A stretch of DNA of 64,000 nt from NCBI RefSeq assembly GCF_905475345.1, contig NC_066591.1, forward strand, positions 7,518,501-7,582,500, in the 5' to 3' direction. Made by a program: the position numbers and the translations under genes. Origin of the DNA: Vespula vulgaris (taxonomy: Eukaryota > Arthropoda > Insecta > Hymenoptera > Vespidae). Below, piece by piece: positions 20,615-32,012 of the stretch. The first letter of the stretch is position 1. Each line of letters opens with the position of its first letter. The notes beneath the pieces are model-generated. The model saw only the letters and a program-made list of their open reading frames with translations, had not been told where the DNA came from and did not search any database.

Positions 20615-20615
<1 letters not shown>
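20134..20615. other. unique sequence; minus frame 20162-20401 noted
   Basis: A repeat-free minus frame of 79 codons runs from a TTG at 20401. It contains a hydrophobic stretch (KVIFATVLLAV) and a donor-like ATG|GTAAAT near 20220. It lacks an ATG and an identified acceptor. Not called as a gene. Confidence 0.25.

Positions 20616-20617
<2 letters not shown>

Positions 20618-20654
<37 letters not shown>
20618..20654. repeat. (AT)n microsatellite
   Basis: About 18 uninterrupted AT units. Confidence 0.96.
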
Positions 20655-20657
<3 letters not shown>

Positions 20658-21290
20658 CATATACGTAAATATTTTTAATTTGTATTGTTATATATAAAAA
20701 TTCTTAAAATTGTACAAATATTCCAGATTTATATTAAATAGATGTATTTCTATTTCATTGATATGCCTATGAATTTTTAAATAAATTTTTTTATGAAACA
20801 CGTAGAAAAGAAAAGAAAGGAAGAGAAAAGGGAAGAAAAGGAAAGGAAAAATAAAAAAGAAAGAAAATAAAAATAAACATTCGAAACTTGAAATTTCATA
20901 ATTGTTGTTACGACAAAATTTTATTAAGAAGGATCGTCGGATGTTACTTGGACATATAATTTAGCTGGTAACATAATTTTTAGTAAAGGTTAACACGATA
21001 AAATTCCTGTACGATGTACGCAAGAACACGAGCTCAAAGTTCTCGGATATGTAACCCGTAAGTCCGTTATCCTATCCTCCTATGTTGGACGATCAGCCGC
21101 AGGCGATAGTAAAACGAGATTCTACGGTACTACATGAACGATGTATTGTAAAATTTCAAAAGAAACGATTACAAAGTTTTCATCGTGGATACGATCGAGC
21201 AAGTACAAGTGTAATTAAGCTTTCGTACAAAGCGAACGATGATACCTTGTGACAAAACAGATACAATATACAATATATCTTTAGAGATGC
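20655..21290. other. A+T-rich unique sequence with a purine run
   Basis: A purine-rich stretch at about 20802-20875; otherwise no feature. Confidence 0.45.
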
Positions 21291-21297
21291 TAACAGA

Positions 21298-21388
21298 TAA
21301 AAAGAAAAAAGAAAAAGAAAAAAGAAAAAAGAAACACAAAAAAAAATATATATATATATATAAATAAAAAAAAGGAACAAAAAGAAAG
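21298..21388. repeat. A-rich purine run with small (TA)n
   Basis: AAAG units, about eight TA units near 21346-21362, then more A-rich purine. Confidence 0.8.
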
Positions 21389-21528
21389 AAAAATACAACG
21401 AATGTAATTTCATTAGATCCTTCATTTTTTTTTTTCTTTGAATTTCAATCATGAACAGATGTAAGTGTTACGATTAATGAAATTAACCATATTGAATCGA
21501 TAGTTTCTTTTATTTCTTTTCAGTTCTA

Positions 21529-21541
21529 TTTCTCTTTCTCT

Positions 21542-21586
<45 letters not shown>

Positions 21587-21635
21587 AGCATATCCTTCTA
21601 TTTCTTTCTCTCTCTTTCTTTCTCTTTCTCTTTCG
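21529..21635. repeat. (CT)n microsatellite and pyrimidine tract
   Basis: A long CT run centred on 21550-21585, interrupted by about 15 unique bases, then TTTC/CT units to 21635. Confidence 0.93.
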
Positions 21636-21639
21636 TAAT

Positions 21640-22010
21640 TAAATATCTGAGGGAAGTCAAGGCTAACTTCTCTGCTGAGTGACCGTTCGAAAAGATCGAT
21701 TTAGTCGAAGTAGAACGTACTCGGGAAATCGTAAATGCGAAGCGAAACTTCTCGTCGAGAAAAGCGTACTTTCTTATATCTACTCTCACTATCTATCTCT
21801 TTCTTTTTCTTTCTAACGATCCGATCTACGAGCTTTTCTAGCCGGTCATTTAGCATTCCAAGGTGAAACGTTGGTCTGCCACGGTCGGCAAACATCTCAC
21901 GCTTGGGAAGTAGCAATTTCGTAGCTAAAGGCGAACGTTAAGACGACGGCAATGAATTTTTATAGGCTTACGCCAGTCATTCGTCCATCCTTAAACGAGA
22001 AATGGTAATA
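21640..22010. other. unique moderately CpG-rich sequence
   Basis: Short minus frames are open, but no splice pair or domain is seen. Confidence 0.4.
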
Positions 22011-22015
22011 TATAA

Positions 22016-22071
22016 TCTCTCTCTCTCTTTCTGTCTCTCTCTCTCTCTCTCTTTCTCTCTTTTACTCTCTG
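22016..22071. repeat. (CT)n microsatellite
   Basis: CT units with single T insertions. Confidence 0.92.
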
Positions 22072-22251
22072 GAAAATCCAACCGCATTTCGTCCACGTAG
22101 CTTCCCGCCTTACTTTGAAAACCTATTTGAATATGTTACCACGAAAAGACCTATCCGTTAATAAGATCCTTCTTTAATTTCCAGAACGATGTATTCATGG
22201 ATGTTAAACCAGTTTATTATAATAATTATTTATTATAATAATATAGGTATC

Positions 22252-22289
22252 ATAATAATACGTAGTTATAAATAATTACGTATTATTAT
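22252..22289. repeat. 13-bp perfect inverted repeat in A+T-rich palindrome
   Basis: ATAATAATACGTA (22252-22264) and TACGTATTATTAT (22277-22289) flank a 12-base loop. The preceding 30 bases (TTATTATAATAA types) are also self-complementary, so a larger cruciform could form. Confidence 0.85.
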
Positions 22290-23330
22290 AATTATTTACG
22301 GGCCCATGTAATATTGCTAATTTTTCTAATTTCAAATACAGAAATGTTTTTAATCATTGCACGATGTAATAACGATGTAAAAATAATGTTTATCCAAAAT
22401 TATATTTCGTTTTAGTTAATAAATGAAATATCGGAAAAACTTTTCATAAAACATGGATTACATTTTCGTGATGATTCGATATCGTTAAGTATAATCGACG
22501 ATCGGATCGATGAGCTGCTTGATTAAGATTTACGAATTTCCATATTCTCGGTTGGACGTTATCATCGAGCGTGTTTCATTAGATCCGATCATTTTCACTA
22601 ACTCTTCCTATGGTATTACTCTACGCGACCCGGTACTCGGATTTCACCACGAATTGCGGATTACATTTGTCAGATAACAAATTCGTTCGTACGAACAGTC
22701 AAAGCAGTAATGCTCAAACTATTTTTATTGTTCGATATTCACATATTTTAAACAAACAAACGATTTGTTCAATTATATCAACAAACGAAAGAATTTTATT
22801 ACTTTTTCATTTTTGTCCGTAAAGTAAGGTAAAAAATAAAAAAGAGACAAAAAAGAAAAACAAAAAAAAAAAAGAAAAGCAAAAGACAACAACAAATAAT
22901 AAAATGTAAACGATGTAAACGATGTTACAGTTGACAAGAGTTAAAAAAATTAATGAGAAAATATAACATGCAATCTGCGCATTACTCTTTTGAAAAGATG
23001 GTTAAAGTAAAAATACAACGTAGGTATGGTAATTCGAATAGCGAGAACAGAAGCGAGAATTTTGGTTTCGAAAGGGACGAAAGATCGAAAGATATAAGTA
23101 ACAGATGCGTGAAAAAGCTCAAGAGGGAAGGTGAGAGGAGAAAAGAAAGAAAAAAATGATCGAAGGTCCTTGGAATTGCAAGTAGTTTCCTTTTTGTATT
23201 CTAACAACGAGGATAAAATTTGTAAAAGTCATGGTTCTTACTGGATTTTCTTCTACTTTCTACTTTCTTCTACTTTTCTTTACCAATACACGTTTTACGG
23301 TATCGAATTCTTTCTTTCTTTTTCTTTCCG
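22290..23330. other. unique sequence, no gene seen
   Basis: Mixed A+T-rich DNA with an A-rich stretch at about 22831-22885. Frames of 68-85 codons lack support. Confidence 0.45.
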
Positions 23331-23336
23331 GGCAGT

Positions 23337-23351
23337 ATATACGTACATACA

Positions 23352-23385
<34 letters not shown>

Positions 23386-23399
23386 CATACATACATACA

Positions 23400-23435
<36 letters not shown>

Positions 23436-23457
23436 TATATATATGTATGTATGTATA
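23337..23457. repeat. (ACAT)n, (AT)n, (GTAT)n compound microsatellite
   Basis: About 20 ACAT units (23343-23427), a TA core and a short GTAT tail. Head and tail are complementary, so the array can fold back. Both strands read as Tyr-Ile-His or Tyr-Val-Cys-Met repeats, which are not proteins. Confidence 0.96.
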
Positions 23458-25255
23458 TCTGTTTTTCTTTTCTTCTTCTTTTCTCGCTTCAATAACCTTT
23501 ATTTTCCTCCTCCTGCATTATTTTCGACTCACACAGCAATACAAAGTGAAACAAAGGATGCAATATGTTTATATTTACACGTGTTTACGAGAAATACCTT
23601 CTCCTTTTCGCTCTCTTTTTTACTATCCACGATTTTATCGTTGAGAAAAAAAAAGACGAGGAAAGATCGATAGAATTGAAAATAACCAACCAATAGGAAA
23701 AATTGTGAAGATCGCTGTCTTCGTTTTCTTCATAGTCTTTAGAAGAAAGGTGAGATAATGATCTCCAATGGTATTAACTTATCCTTCTTATAATTCTCTT
23801 GTCAGCCAGGATTCGCTAATAATTTCATTAACGTGGATCCCTAAAATCGAATTAAGGGAAAAGAGATATAAGCTTCTCCTCTTTCGAGATTATTGTCAGA
23901 GTGAACCGTGAAATAGGTATAATGGTTCGGTAATGAGGGATTCATTATTTTCATTCGGTATACGATTTCGTTTTAAACGATAAGTTTAAAATATATGGAT
24001 TTCTTTTGTATAAACAAATTCGAGAAAAATTGTTTTTTTAATTGTTAATCAAAAAATAACACAGAAGAAAACGAAGAAAAAGGAACTATTGTTATCTCAT
24101 TATATTCGTCTTAGATGGATTGAAAATAAAAAGAGAAAAAGAAAAAGAAAAATGAAAATTTTTCTAACATTTTCTTTCCTTTCCTTTTCTTTTTTTTTTT
24201 TTTGACCAACGATCGAAACGAATCGTTGAGCCGAAAGGCCGATGGTTTGTTCGTTTCCGTTTTCTTGAAAAAATCAACGCAAAGAGAAATTTTAACGAAG
24301 CGAATGAACGAGGCCGTTTGATATAAGAAAGGCCCTTGCATTATATCGGCTCGGATCGTTACGCGACGCGAACGGAAACGGAAGTGTCGACAGGGACTGT
24401 CATTAAAGCGACTTCTATGAAAACGTTGCGAGTCAAGTGCGAAATGAGGAAAAGGGTAAGAAGAATGAAAAAAGTAAGAAAAAGAAAGAAAGAGAGAGAG
24501 AGAGAAATAGTTGGAATAGATTAGAGAAACACCTTTCTAATTCTCGAGGTCAAATATCGTATTTGCATATACAATAATTCAAGATTATTATCAAATAAGG
24601 AGAATTACCTTCAGAAAATACTTACGATCGTATAATAGATTGTTTTGAGCATATAAGTACCAAATAAAGATTATTTTTCTCATTCATTATGATATTTCTA
24701 ACGATATTATTCGTTCTATTTTCAAATGAAGAAAATCTATTGTAACTGAGAGATATTAATGTAATCGTATAAACATATGCATTACCGTAATATCGCAAAC
24801 ACAATTATGCAAAGATATTAATAATAACACGTGTCGCTAATTTTGATAGCTTTGTTATTATTTAAACGTTCATTGGAACGAAACTCGTGTATTATACAAA
24901 GATGATTAATTAAAGATCTAATCGATGAAATTTAATCGGTCGAAAAGCAAATTACTCTTTTAATTTTATATTTTTCTTTTTTCTAATGGAAATAGAGCAA
25001 ATAAAAATCTGTTTCTTCTATGAAACAGGTTGTCACGTAGGACGAGGAAAAATCGTGTAGGCACTCATACGAGTGGAAAAGAGGAGCGGTTTAAAGCAAC
25101 GCCTACGGTGATCGATGCTTCGAAATTCTTCTTACCGTAGATCGTCCACGCTTTATCACCTCTCCTTTGTACATAGTAGATCTCGAGCATATTGTAGAGA
25201 AGGTGCTTCCCGCACAACAACGCCCTTCGGCTCCATATGATGTATATTCTAAGGG
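23458..25255. other. unique sequence with minor purine and T tracts
   Basis: No gene supported. T-rich at 24171-24205, purine-rich at about 24122-24155 and 24476-24507. An octamer-like ATTTGCAT lies near 24561. Confidence 0.45.
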
Positions 25256-25258
25256 ATA

Positions 25259-25405
25259 TACATCCATACATATATATATATATATGTGTATATGTATGTA
25301 TGTATGTGTATATATATATATTATATGGAAGTATATATGTATGTAAGTGTATATATATATATACACACACATATATATATATGTACATATATGTACGTAT
25401 GTTCT
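25259..25405. repeat. TA/TATG/CATA compound repeat
   Basis: Alternating TA, TATG and ACAT blocks over about 145 bases, largely self-complementary. Confidence 0.92.
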
Positions 25406-26955
25406 ATCGCCTTTTGATCGCTCGTCACTCAGGAAATATGCAGCACAATTTTCCAAGGGCTAGTTCCGTGTCAGGACTGGACAGGAAAAATTAACGAGGA
25501 TCTATCGAGAAATTTCATTTTTCCCCTCTTCAAAGTAGCTCGATCGATCTTTTTTGAAGAAATGGAGGAACGATTTATGAAACGTTTCAGTACGAATATT
25601 TTCATTGAATTTCAAATTTGAAAAATATAGAAAAATGTTCACGCTTTCAATGATTATTGTATTATCAAAAGTATATCAAGATTAAGTTTATTCGTGTAGG
25701 TATATTTATGTATGTTGTAATAATATAATACAAATTTTTATAACATGTTTCATCATTTTATATATGATTTATCATATTTTAAAAATTCATGAAAGAGATA
25801 TTTTTATACGTCATTCAGTGTCTACATATTCATCTAACTCGTTGTTTCTTTTCCTAACTCGAAAAAATGGAATGAATGAGATCGTATGACGGTCAAGCTA
25901 GAGGAATGGATAATGAGAGAATACAGCTCGCACGGAGAATGACCCCTTTGTGATTTTAAAAAACTAAACTAAAAGTTAAAAGTAATAAGAGAAGGTCCAA
26001 AAGAAAAAAAGAAGAGTACAAAAGAAAAAAAAGGAATTAAAAAAAATCTAATTAATTAGAATAGACCAGCAAAAGATTTTGATTCGCAAATACTCTTTCT
26101 TCGAAAATTTTTCTTTCTATAAGACGTTAACGATTCTAAAGCAAATTGGGTATTTTAATCACCAAGAAAAGAAAAAGAAAACGAAGAAAAAAATGAAAGA
26201 AATGCTCACCCTCTGCTCGTGGTATAATTAAACGTCTCGAGGTTAATTGAACGTACATCGATTCTGATTTACGAGCTCGAGTAAAAAGAAAATGCCAGTG
26301 AAACAGATACGAAGGTTTCTTCTTTTTTCATTGCTCTTCTTCTTTGCGTATTATTTATGTCCTTTTCGAAATTAGGAAAACTCGGCGAACGAAGTCTGAT
26401 TTATTATTTGGTTGTATCGAAGTTTTGAAAAATATTTCTCTTTCTTCTGTTTACATGTTTACGTATAAAAATTATATATTTGTTAGCTTATTTTGTATGT
26501 AGAGTGAACTTTTTAAAATGAGAAAAGGAAATATTTTAAAAGTAAGTTATTTTATTAAAGGAAGATTTAAAATAAAAGAGCGCTTGGCTTCTATTTTTTA
26601 GGGGGAAGGGAGCAAGAATGATAAAAGCAAATATACCAGAAATATTTATTTCTAATTTGATAGACGTTTTAAAAGTTATTTTAAAGCAAATTTAATTTCT
26701 TTGAAAGAAAATTATCGTTTTTGCAACAGCGTCTTATTTTACCTGACATAAAAAGAATTTTTGTATGAAACATTATTTTATTCTTCCAACACTTTTTATG
26801 ATATTTAATATTTTTTTAGATAAAAACCTGTATGTATATATATATATAAAACAGGTATTATTTTTTAAAAGAATATTATTTCAATAAAATTTTAAAGTGA
26901 CAGCCTTCATTTTCAATAAACTTTTCAATGGACTAAATAAAAGATTAATTAATAC
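25406..26955. other. A+T-rich unique sequence, no gene seen
   Basis: Long gene-free stretch. ACCTGT (about 26825) and ACAGGT (about 26850) bracket a TA run as a small hairpin. A-rich purines occur near 26000-26045. Confidence 0.5.
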
Positions 26956-26960
26956 GTAAT

Positions 26961-27140
26961 AGAATAGGATAGGATAGAATAGAGCAAAATAGAACAAGAC
27001 AAGGCAGGATAGAGCAAGATCAAATAAGATTGAACAGGATTGGATAAGATCAAATAAGACTCAATAGGATCGAATAGGACCCAATAGAACCGAATAGAAT
27101 CGAATACTATCGAATATTATCGAGCAGAACCGAAAAGGAT
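26961..27140. repeat. degenerate 10-bp satellite, 18 units without indels
   Basis: Eighteen successive 10-base units stay in register over 180 bases, with no insertions or deletions, although base substitutions are frequent. The consensus is close to CGAATAGGAT (also readable as two diverged 5-mers). Units such as CAAATAAGAT and TCAATAGGAT show the drift. The array runs straight into a TA-rich region. It encodes no protein. Confidence 0.9.
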
Positions 27141-27295
27141 TTATTATATATATATATACGAAAAGTACATACATGTGTATATATATTTATATTTTCATTT
27201 TATATTTTATTAAAAAATATATATTTTTTTTTAAATATAAAATTGCATATGTATATATATTAGCATATTTTATATGGACAAATAGATCCACATAC

Positions 27296-27298
<3 letters not shown>

Positions 27299-27348
<50 letters not shown>

Positions 27349-27393
27349 TTATACATACAAACATACATACATATATATATGTGTGTGTGTGTA
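27299..27393. repeat. (AT)23 with ACAT and GT tail
   Basis: A clean AT run at 27299-27344, then ACAT units, TA and (GT)n to 27393. Confidence 0.96.
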
Positions 27394-27399
27394 ATGCTA

Positions 27400-27650
27400 T
27401 GCAGAGAAGGTTAATGTACGCTTTAACGTTTACGATCGTGTGGGTGCATTAGCAAGGCTCGCAAGGTACCTTTTAGCCAGGTGCCGCCGTGCACCATAAT
27501 TTACTTGTACCAACGTAATGCGTACGTACCAACCATCGTCTCCTGCCGTGCGCGTACTATGGTTGAAATTACGCGTACCATCGACTTCGCGTGTCACTTC
27601 ACCCGTGACGCAATTTTCCTCTGTCTCTCACACGTATACACAATGGACAT
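27400..27650. other. CpG-rich unique island with GGTGC/GCACC hairpin
   Basis: Repeat-free and CpG-dense relative to flanks. GGTGC (27480-27484) pairs with GCACC (27491-27495); GTACC recurs several times. A plus frame is open for 77 codons, but the second half is CT-coded. Possible regulatory island. Confidence 0.3.
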
Positions 27651-28170
27651 ATTTTATTTCTTTCTTTCTCACTCTCGTACTCTTTCTCTATCTTTCTTGC
27701 TCTCTTTAAAGTGAATGTAAATAAACGATAGGTTTGAATTAACACAAGTGAGAACACTGTTTGCTAATATTTGATTTCTGTTTTTCTTTTTTTTTCTTTT
27801 CTTTTCATATACCTTGAAAATGATTGTGAGGAAAATGATAAATGTTATGTAATTTGATATACGCGTTATATATACTCCTGGTATATATTTCTTCGTAGAT
27901 AAAAAATTCGTCGTTTTAAAAAGTAGGTCGAGTCTCGACGGATACGAGAAAAACTTGGCGTTAAAACCGCGTAAAAGTTTGTGCACAAGAAAAATTTATA
28001 CGTATGTGTGTATGCGTGTGTGCTATATGTTTTGGAACGGTGAATTTTTAAACGAATCGTATCTTGTCGTAAATGTGGATTTTATTAAAAACTCACGCTT
28101 TCTTTCTTTGGTAAAAGTCAAAATCGAACTTGTTTCGAGTATCAAATTTCAAGTATAAAACATTCAGCTT
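27651..28170. other. unique sequence, no gene seen
   Basis: Short pyrimidine tracts near 27657-27700 and 27775-27810; nothing else. Confidence 0.45.
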
Positions 28171-28172
28171 AG

Positions 28173-28226
<54 letters not shown>
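28171..28226. repeat. (TA)n microsatellite
   Basis: About 23 TA units at 28179-28225. Confidence 0.96.
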
Positions 28227-28230
<4 letters not shown>

Positions 28231-28332
28231 CGTTCGATGTTGGTACATTTTTCCATCGTTTCCTATCGTAGAAAAGAAAGCAAAGAAAAGAAGAGAACGA
28301 GTAGGAAATCGCGTTGTATTTTTCTTGGCACA

Positions 28333-28417
28333 CGAAAGAGAGATAGATAGATAGATAGAGAGAGAGATAGAGAGATAGAGATAGAGAGAGAGAGAGAGAA
28401 AGAGAAAGAGAGAGAGC
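28333..28417. repeat. (GATA)n and (GA)n microsatellite
   Basis: Alternating GATA and GA blocks. Confidence 0.95.
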
Positions 28418-29000
28418 TTTGGCTTCTGAAACGTGGAAATTGCGGCACATAGCGTGTATCCCAAATATTTACTCGTCTCTTCCCGTTACACCGTACAAAT
28501 ATTCCATTTTCAACTATGAAAACACGCATCGCAGCAAGCACGGTGATGCGTTTGACTGTCGTCGCAACACTTCAATCGAATTCGATGACTGCGAACGTAT
28601 TGACCAAAGATGATGATTATAAAGGACTTTTAGTTTTTTAGAAAAGTTTCAACAAACTTTTTTCTCCTGCAAAGCGAACATCATATTAAATTGACAGATA
28701 TTTGTTAGGTCATCTTTCTTTTTCTTTAAATTTTATTAACAACGTCGTTCCACTCAATATTTCTCCAAAGTTTCTTTTTTTATTTTTTTCTCCATGATAT
28801 TTCGTAAGGATTCGACAAAAGTTGCACAAGATTGGAAAGTATTGTTTAATCGATATATCTTTTGAAAAGAAACTGAACGAGTTTACTAATAAAAAAAAAA
28901 AAAAAAATGAGAGAGAAAGGGAGAGAAAAAAAAAGAAAGAAAAAGAACGATCTTTTACAACTACGGTCGACAATTAAATCTACCTAATCCTTCAACGTCG
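28418..29000. other. unique sequence with A-rich purine run
   Basis: Poly-A at about 28890-28906 followed by purines to 28948. No gene supported. Confidence 0.45.
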
Positions 29001-29006
29001 ATAAGG

Positions 29007-29054
29007 GTGAGAGTAGAAAGAGGGAGAAAAAGAGAGAAAGAGAGAGAGAGAGAG
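29007..29054. repeat. (GA)n microsatellite
   Basis: GA repeats with a few GGGA and AAA interruptions. Confidence 0.92.
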
Positions 29055-29228
29055 TCAAGGCGATTCATTTTTCACGATAATTACCAAGACGTCAAAGCGT
29101 AGCCCTGAAATTATTTTCGAAATCGCCAGGTCACCTTAAATTATCGTTCGTTCTAATCTTTCCATTAGACTTCCTTCTCTCACTATTTCTCTAATATCTC
29201 TTTTCTGGATAAAGCTGGGCAGAGCCTA

Positions 29229-29426
29229 ATGAAAGCCTTTTGCATCGTCGTCCTATTGCATAGCGTCGCGATAGAAGCAACTTCCTTCCTACCTCACGAA
29301 ATTCGAATCGGTTACAACGGAAGAGCCGAGAGGGATGAATATCAGCGAGCTAAGAGGAAGTTCGGAAAGCCCGAGCTAACGGTCGAATTAATGTGCAAAC
29401 TTCAACATAATAGTTGCCGTTCTTAA
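29229..29426 (+). CDS. candidate small secreted peptide, function unknown
   Basis: ATG at 29229, TAA at 29424-29426, 65 codons. Residues 1-17 (MKAFCIVVLLHSVAIEA) have the basic start, hydrophobic core and small-residue end of a signal peptide; cleavage near residue 17 would leave about 48 residues. The rest is hydrophilic, contains a dibasic-rich RAKRKFG segment as seen in prohormone processing, and ends with two cysteines six residues apart (CKLQHNSC), enough for one disulfide loop. It has normal codon variety and no simple-repeat coding. The first ATG in the open frame is used; the frame is open upstream to a TAG near 29165. I do not recognise the peptide family. A chance frame remains possible. 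Confidence 0.3.
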   Translation: MKAFCIVVLLHSVAIEATSFLPHEIRIGYNGRAERDEYQRAKRKFGKPELTVELMCKLQHNSCRS

Positions 29427-29449
29427 GGTCTTAACTATCGAGTGTTACC

Positions 29450-29452
<3 letters not shown>

Positions 29453-29498
<46 letters not shown>

Positions 29499-29520
29499 GT
29501 TTCTCTCTCTAGCTCTCTCT
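29453..29520. repeat. (CT)n microsatellite
   Basis: About 20 CT units, then interrupted CT to 29520. Confidence 0.95.
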
Positions 29521-29545
29521 TTTATGGTCTATCTTTCTCTTTCAG

Positions 29546-29563
29546 TTTCCTACTCCTTCGAAC
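29546..29563 (+). CDS. candidate 18-base micro-exon (weak)
   Basis: A pyrimidine-rich acceptor (TCTCTTTCAG ending at 29545) is followed 18 bases later by a perfect donor GTAAGT (29564-29569). The 18 bases keep frame (6 codons). The strong acceptor is partly a product of the CT microsatellite, so chance is likely. Confidence 0.1.
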
Positions 29564-29569
29564 GTAAGT

Positions 29570-30190
29570 TCATTAGGCGACATCAGAATCACACACACAT
29601 ACGTATATACATACAAAGCTTATTCGATCGACTTCTTTCTTCGTCTAGTTGACACCTCGATCTATTGGTTTTCCAAGATATATGTATATTTATATATATA
29701 TATATATATACGAAATGCCGACAAATGACAAATTTATTCTTTGGGTTTCTAGTTAGAAGAAGGGTAATATTTGTAACGATCGGAGAAATGTCGCTTTTAT
29801 GTCAATTGAATAAATACATTAAATTATTTGTTTCGGAATAGCTAGCATAAATTGTTATTGATCGATCGATTGAATTAATCATCGAATTCTTCTTCAATTC
29901 ATTTTCAAATATATAACATTGATACAAATCTGTTTCTACATGAGATCGCTACGCGTCATCAACATTAATGCTAACATTTCAGCCATGTAGATTTCATGGA
30001 CCTAGAGTATGACTGGTCAAAATGACACGTGTCATTTAATTAGTAATGGACTATTACCAATAGTATCGTACGTTTCTCAACCACACCGCCGGCCATTGTC
30101 CGTAACTCTCATTGAAATAACAGTAAAGCGACGCTCGTGACGTTTTGCAACTAAAGTTAATTGAACTTAATTTATCTAACATTGTTCTGA
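29570..30190. other. unique sequence, no gene seen
   Basis: A small TA run near 29694-29710. TGACACGTGTCA, a 12-bp palindrome with a CACGTG E-box core, lies near 30023. Confidence 0.45.
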
Positions 30191-30192
30191 AT

Positions 30193-30247
30193 CGAGAAAG
30201 AGAGAAAGAGAGAGAGAGAGAGACAGAGAAAAAGAGAGAGCGAGAGT

Positions 30248-30278
<31 letters not shown>

Positions 30279-30283
30279 ATAAA
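30193..30283. repeat. (GA)n microsatellite block
   Basis: Two GA runs joined by GACAGA/GCGAGA variants. Confidence 0.93.
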
Positions 30284-30832
30284 GCGGAATGTAAAGAGTC
30301 AAGCGGAAGTTTGTGTCCCACGCTAATAGAAACGATCGTTCCCATGTTTGGTTAATTATTTCGATTCTATTTAAACTTCGAGTGGCTCCGATTTGCATAA
30401 CTCGTTTAGTTAATTTATTGATCCATTCATATTTCAAAAGATATAGATTGTGATTTATTTATTTATTTATTTATTTCCTAATAAGCCGCTATAAATTCCA
30501 TTTTAAAAAGAAAAAAAAAATAGAAATGAAAGTAAAAAGAGAGAAGAAAAAAGAAATTACAAAGTTAAAATAAAAAGAAAATAAACGGTAAGTGTCAGTA
30601 ACAAGTATCGAATAAAGGAAACGAAAAACTCTAATATGATAATTCTTTAAGAGTTAATTAATCTCAGAGTCGATCGTATGTGACATTTATTGGTAAAGTC
30701 AGAGGAAATGTTAATTTGATCAGTGATAATTCTAACGATTATCGATAATAAAGTTGATTGAAATACTTTCAAGGAGTCAATAACCATGAGATTTAATATC
30801 GTATTATTTACTAATAATTGGAGATTAGATTT
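30284..30832. other. unique sequence with (ATTT)6
   Basis: An octamer-like ATTTGCATAA near 30391, a clean ATTT microsatellite at 30453-30476, and A-rich purines near 30505-30590. No gene seen. Confidence 0.45.
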
Positions 30833-30837
30833 GCTTC

Positions 30838-30893
30838 GGATAAAGAGAAATAGAGAGAAAGTGAGAGAAAGAGAGATAGGGAGAGAGAGAGAA
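30838..30893. repeat. (GA)n purine tract
   Basis: GA repeats with AAA, GTGA and GGGA interruptions. Confidence 0.9.
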
Positions 30894-31950
30894 CATTTCG
30901 ATGTAGACAATGCGCGGTCATGCGTAGGATTGATCGGTGTTTAAATATTAATACAGCGCTCCACAGCATGCCTGACGAGGAAACTCGATTAGTATTTCGG
31001 TAGTTTCGAGTATTCGAATCAATGAAAATTGCAAGATAATATTGCACCTCTTCTTCTCGATTTCTGAATCAAAATTTATCGAATTAAGTGGTTATATATA
31101 TCTGTGTGTGTGTTCCTATTTATATCTTTATAATCAGATGCATCGAATGAATCGAATATGTTACTAATATATTACTAATGTAAAAGAAAAATATTTGTAA
31201 AAGTCGCAGTAATTTATTAATTAGATAAATGGATCGATAAATAGAAAATCGAGAAAATGATCAATATTTAATGTGATTTCAAAGACTGATTTATTTATTC
31301 TCTTTATGAATTTCTTTTTCTTGTTTCTTCCCTTCTCTTCTTTTCTTTTCTACATATCTACGAATTATCTATAAAGTGTTGATTAATTTTAATGGACTTG
31401 ATAATATAATACGTAAAATAATCCAACCATATAGAGATATAATTCGTTGATTTAACGTTCTTTGATAGGCAATAAAATATCAATGTTTATATGAATTCTT
31501 TGAAGCTGTTAGTTTAAATAACGGTTGGTGCATTCGCTTGATATTCTCACGTACCAATGCGGTTTATTCGTTCAAACGCTATTTATAGAATTTGACCAAT
31601 TTTATGATGAATTTTTATACTTTCGATGAGCGTAACCAGATAGTAGGATATGGAGAAAATTTGCGAAAAAGAAAAAAAAATTCAAATTATTATATATGTA
31701 CATCACACACACACACATACGTATATATTCGTATCATCCTATTTTGTTTTTTAGTATAGTTGTTTTTGTTTTTGTCCTTTCTTCTCGTTTGTTACATTTT
31801 TTTTTTATATTGAATTAAAGCGAGCGAGACTCGTTCGTCTCGCCAACTCGGAATATCGAGCACCGAAAAGCCACGATGCAAACTCGGACTCGCACCAATA
31901 AACACCGCCAACAGGTAAATTTCGAAATCGCGTTGCAGCGATGGCAGTAC
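30894..31950. other. unique A+T-rich sequence, no gene seen
   Basis: A short (CA)n near 31703-31716; otherwise featureless. Confidence 0.45.
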
Positions 31951-31954
31951 ACCG

Positions 31955-32012
31955 ACTCTCTCTTTCTCTCTCTCTCTTCCTCTCTTTCTCTCTCTTTCTC
32001 TTTCTCTCTTTG
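31955..32012. repeat. (CT)n polypyrimidine tract
   Basis: CT and TTTC units. Confidence 0.92.

Noticed and set aside
23131..23673. 180-codon plus frame
   Set aside because: Its centre is the ACAT/TA compound microsatellite read as Tyr-Ile-His repeats; nothing else supports it.
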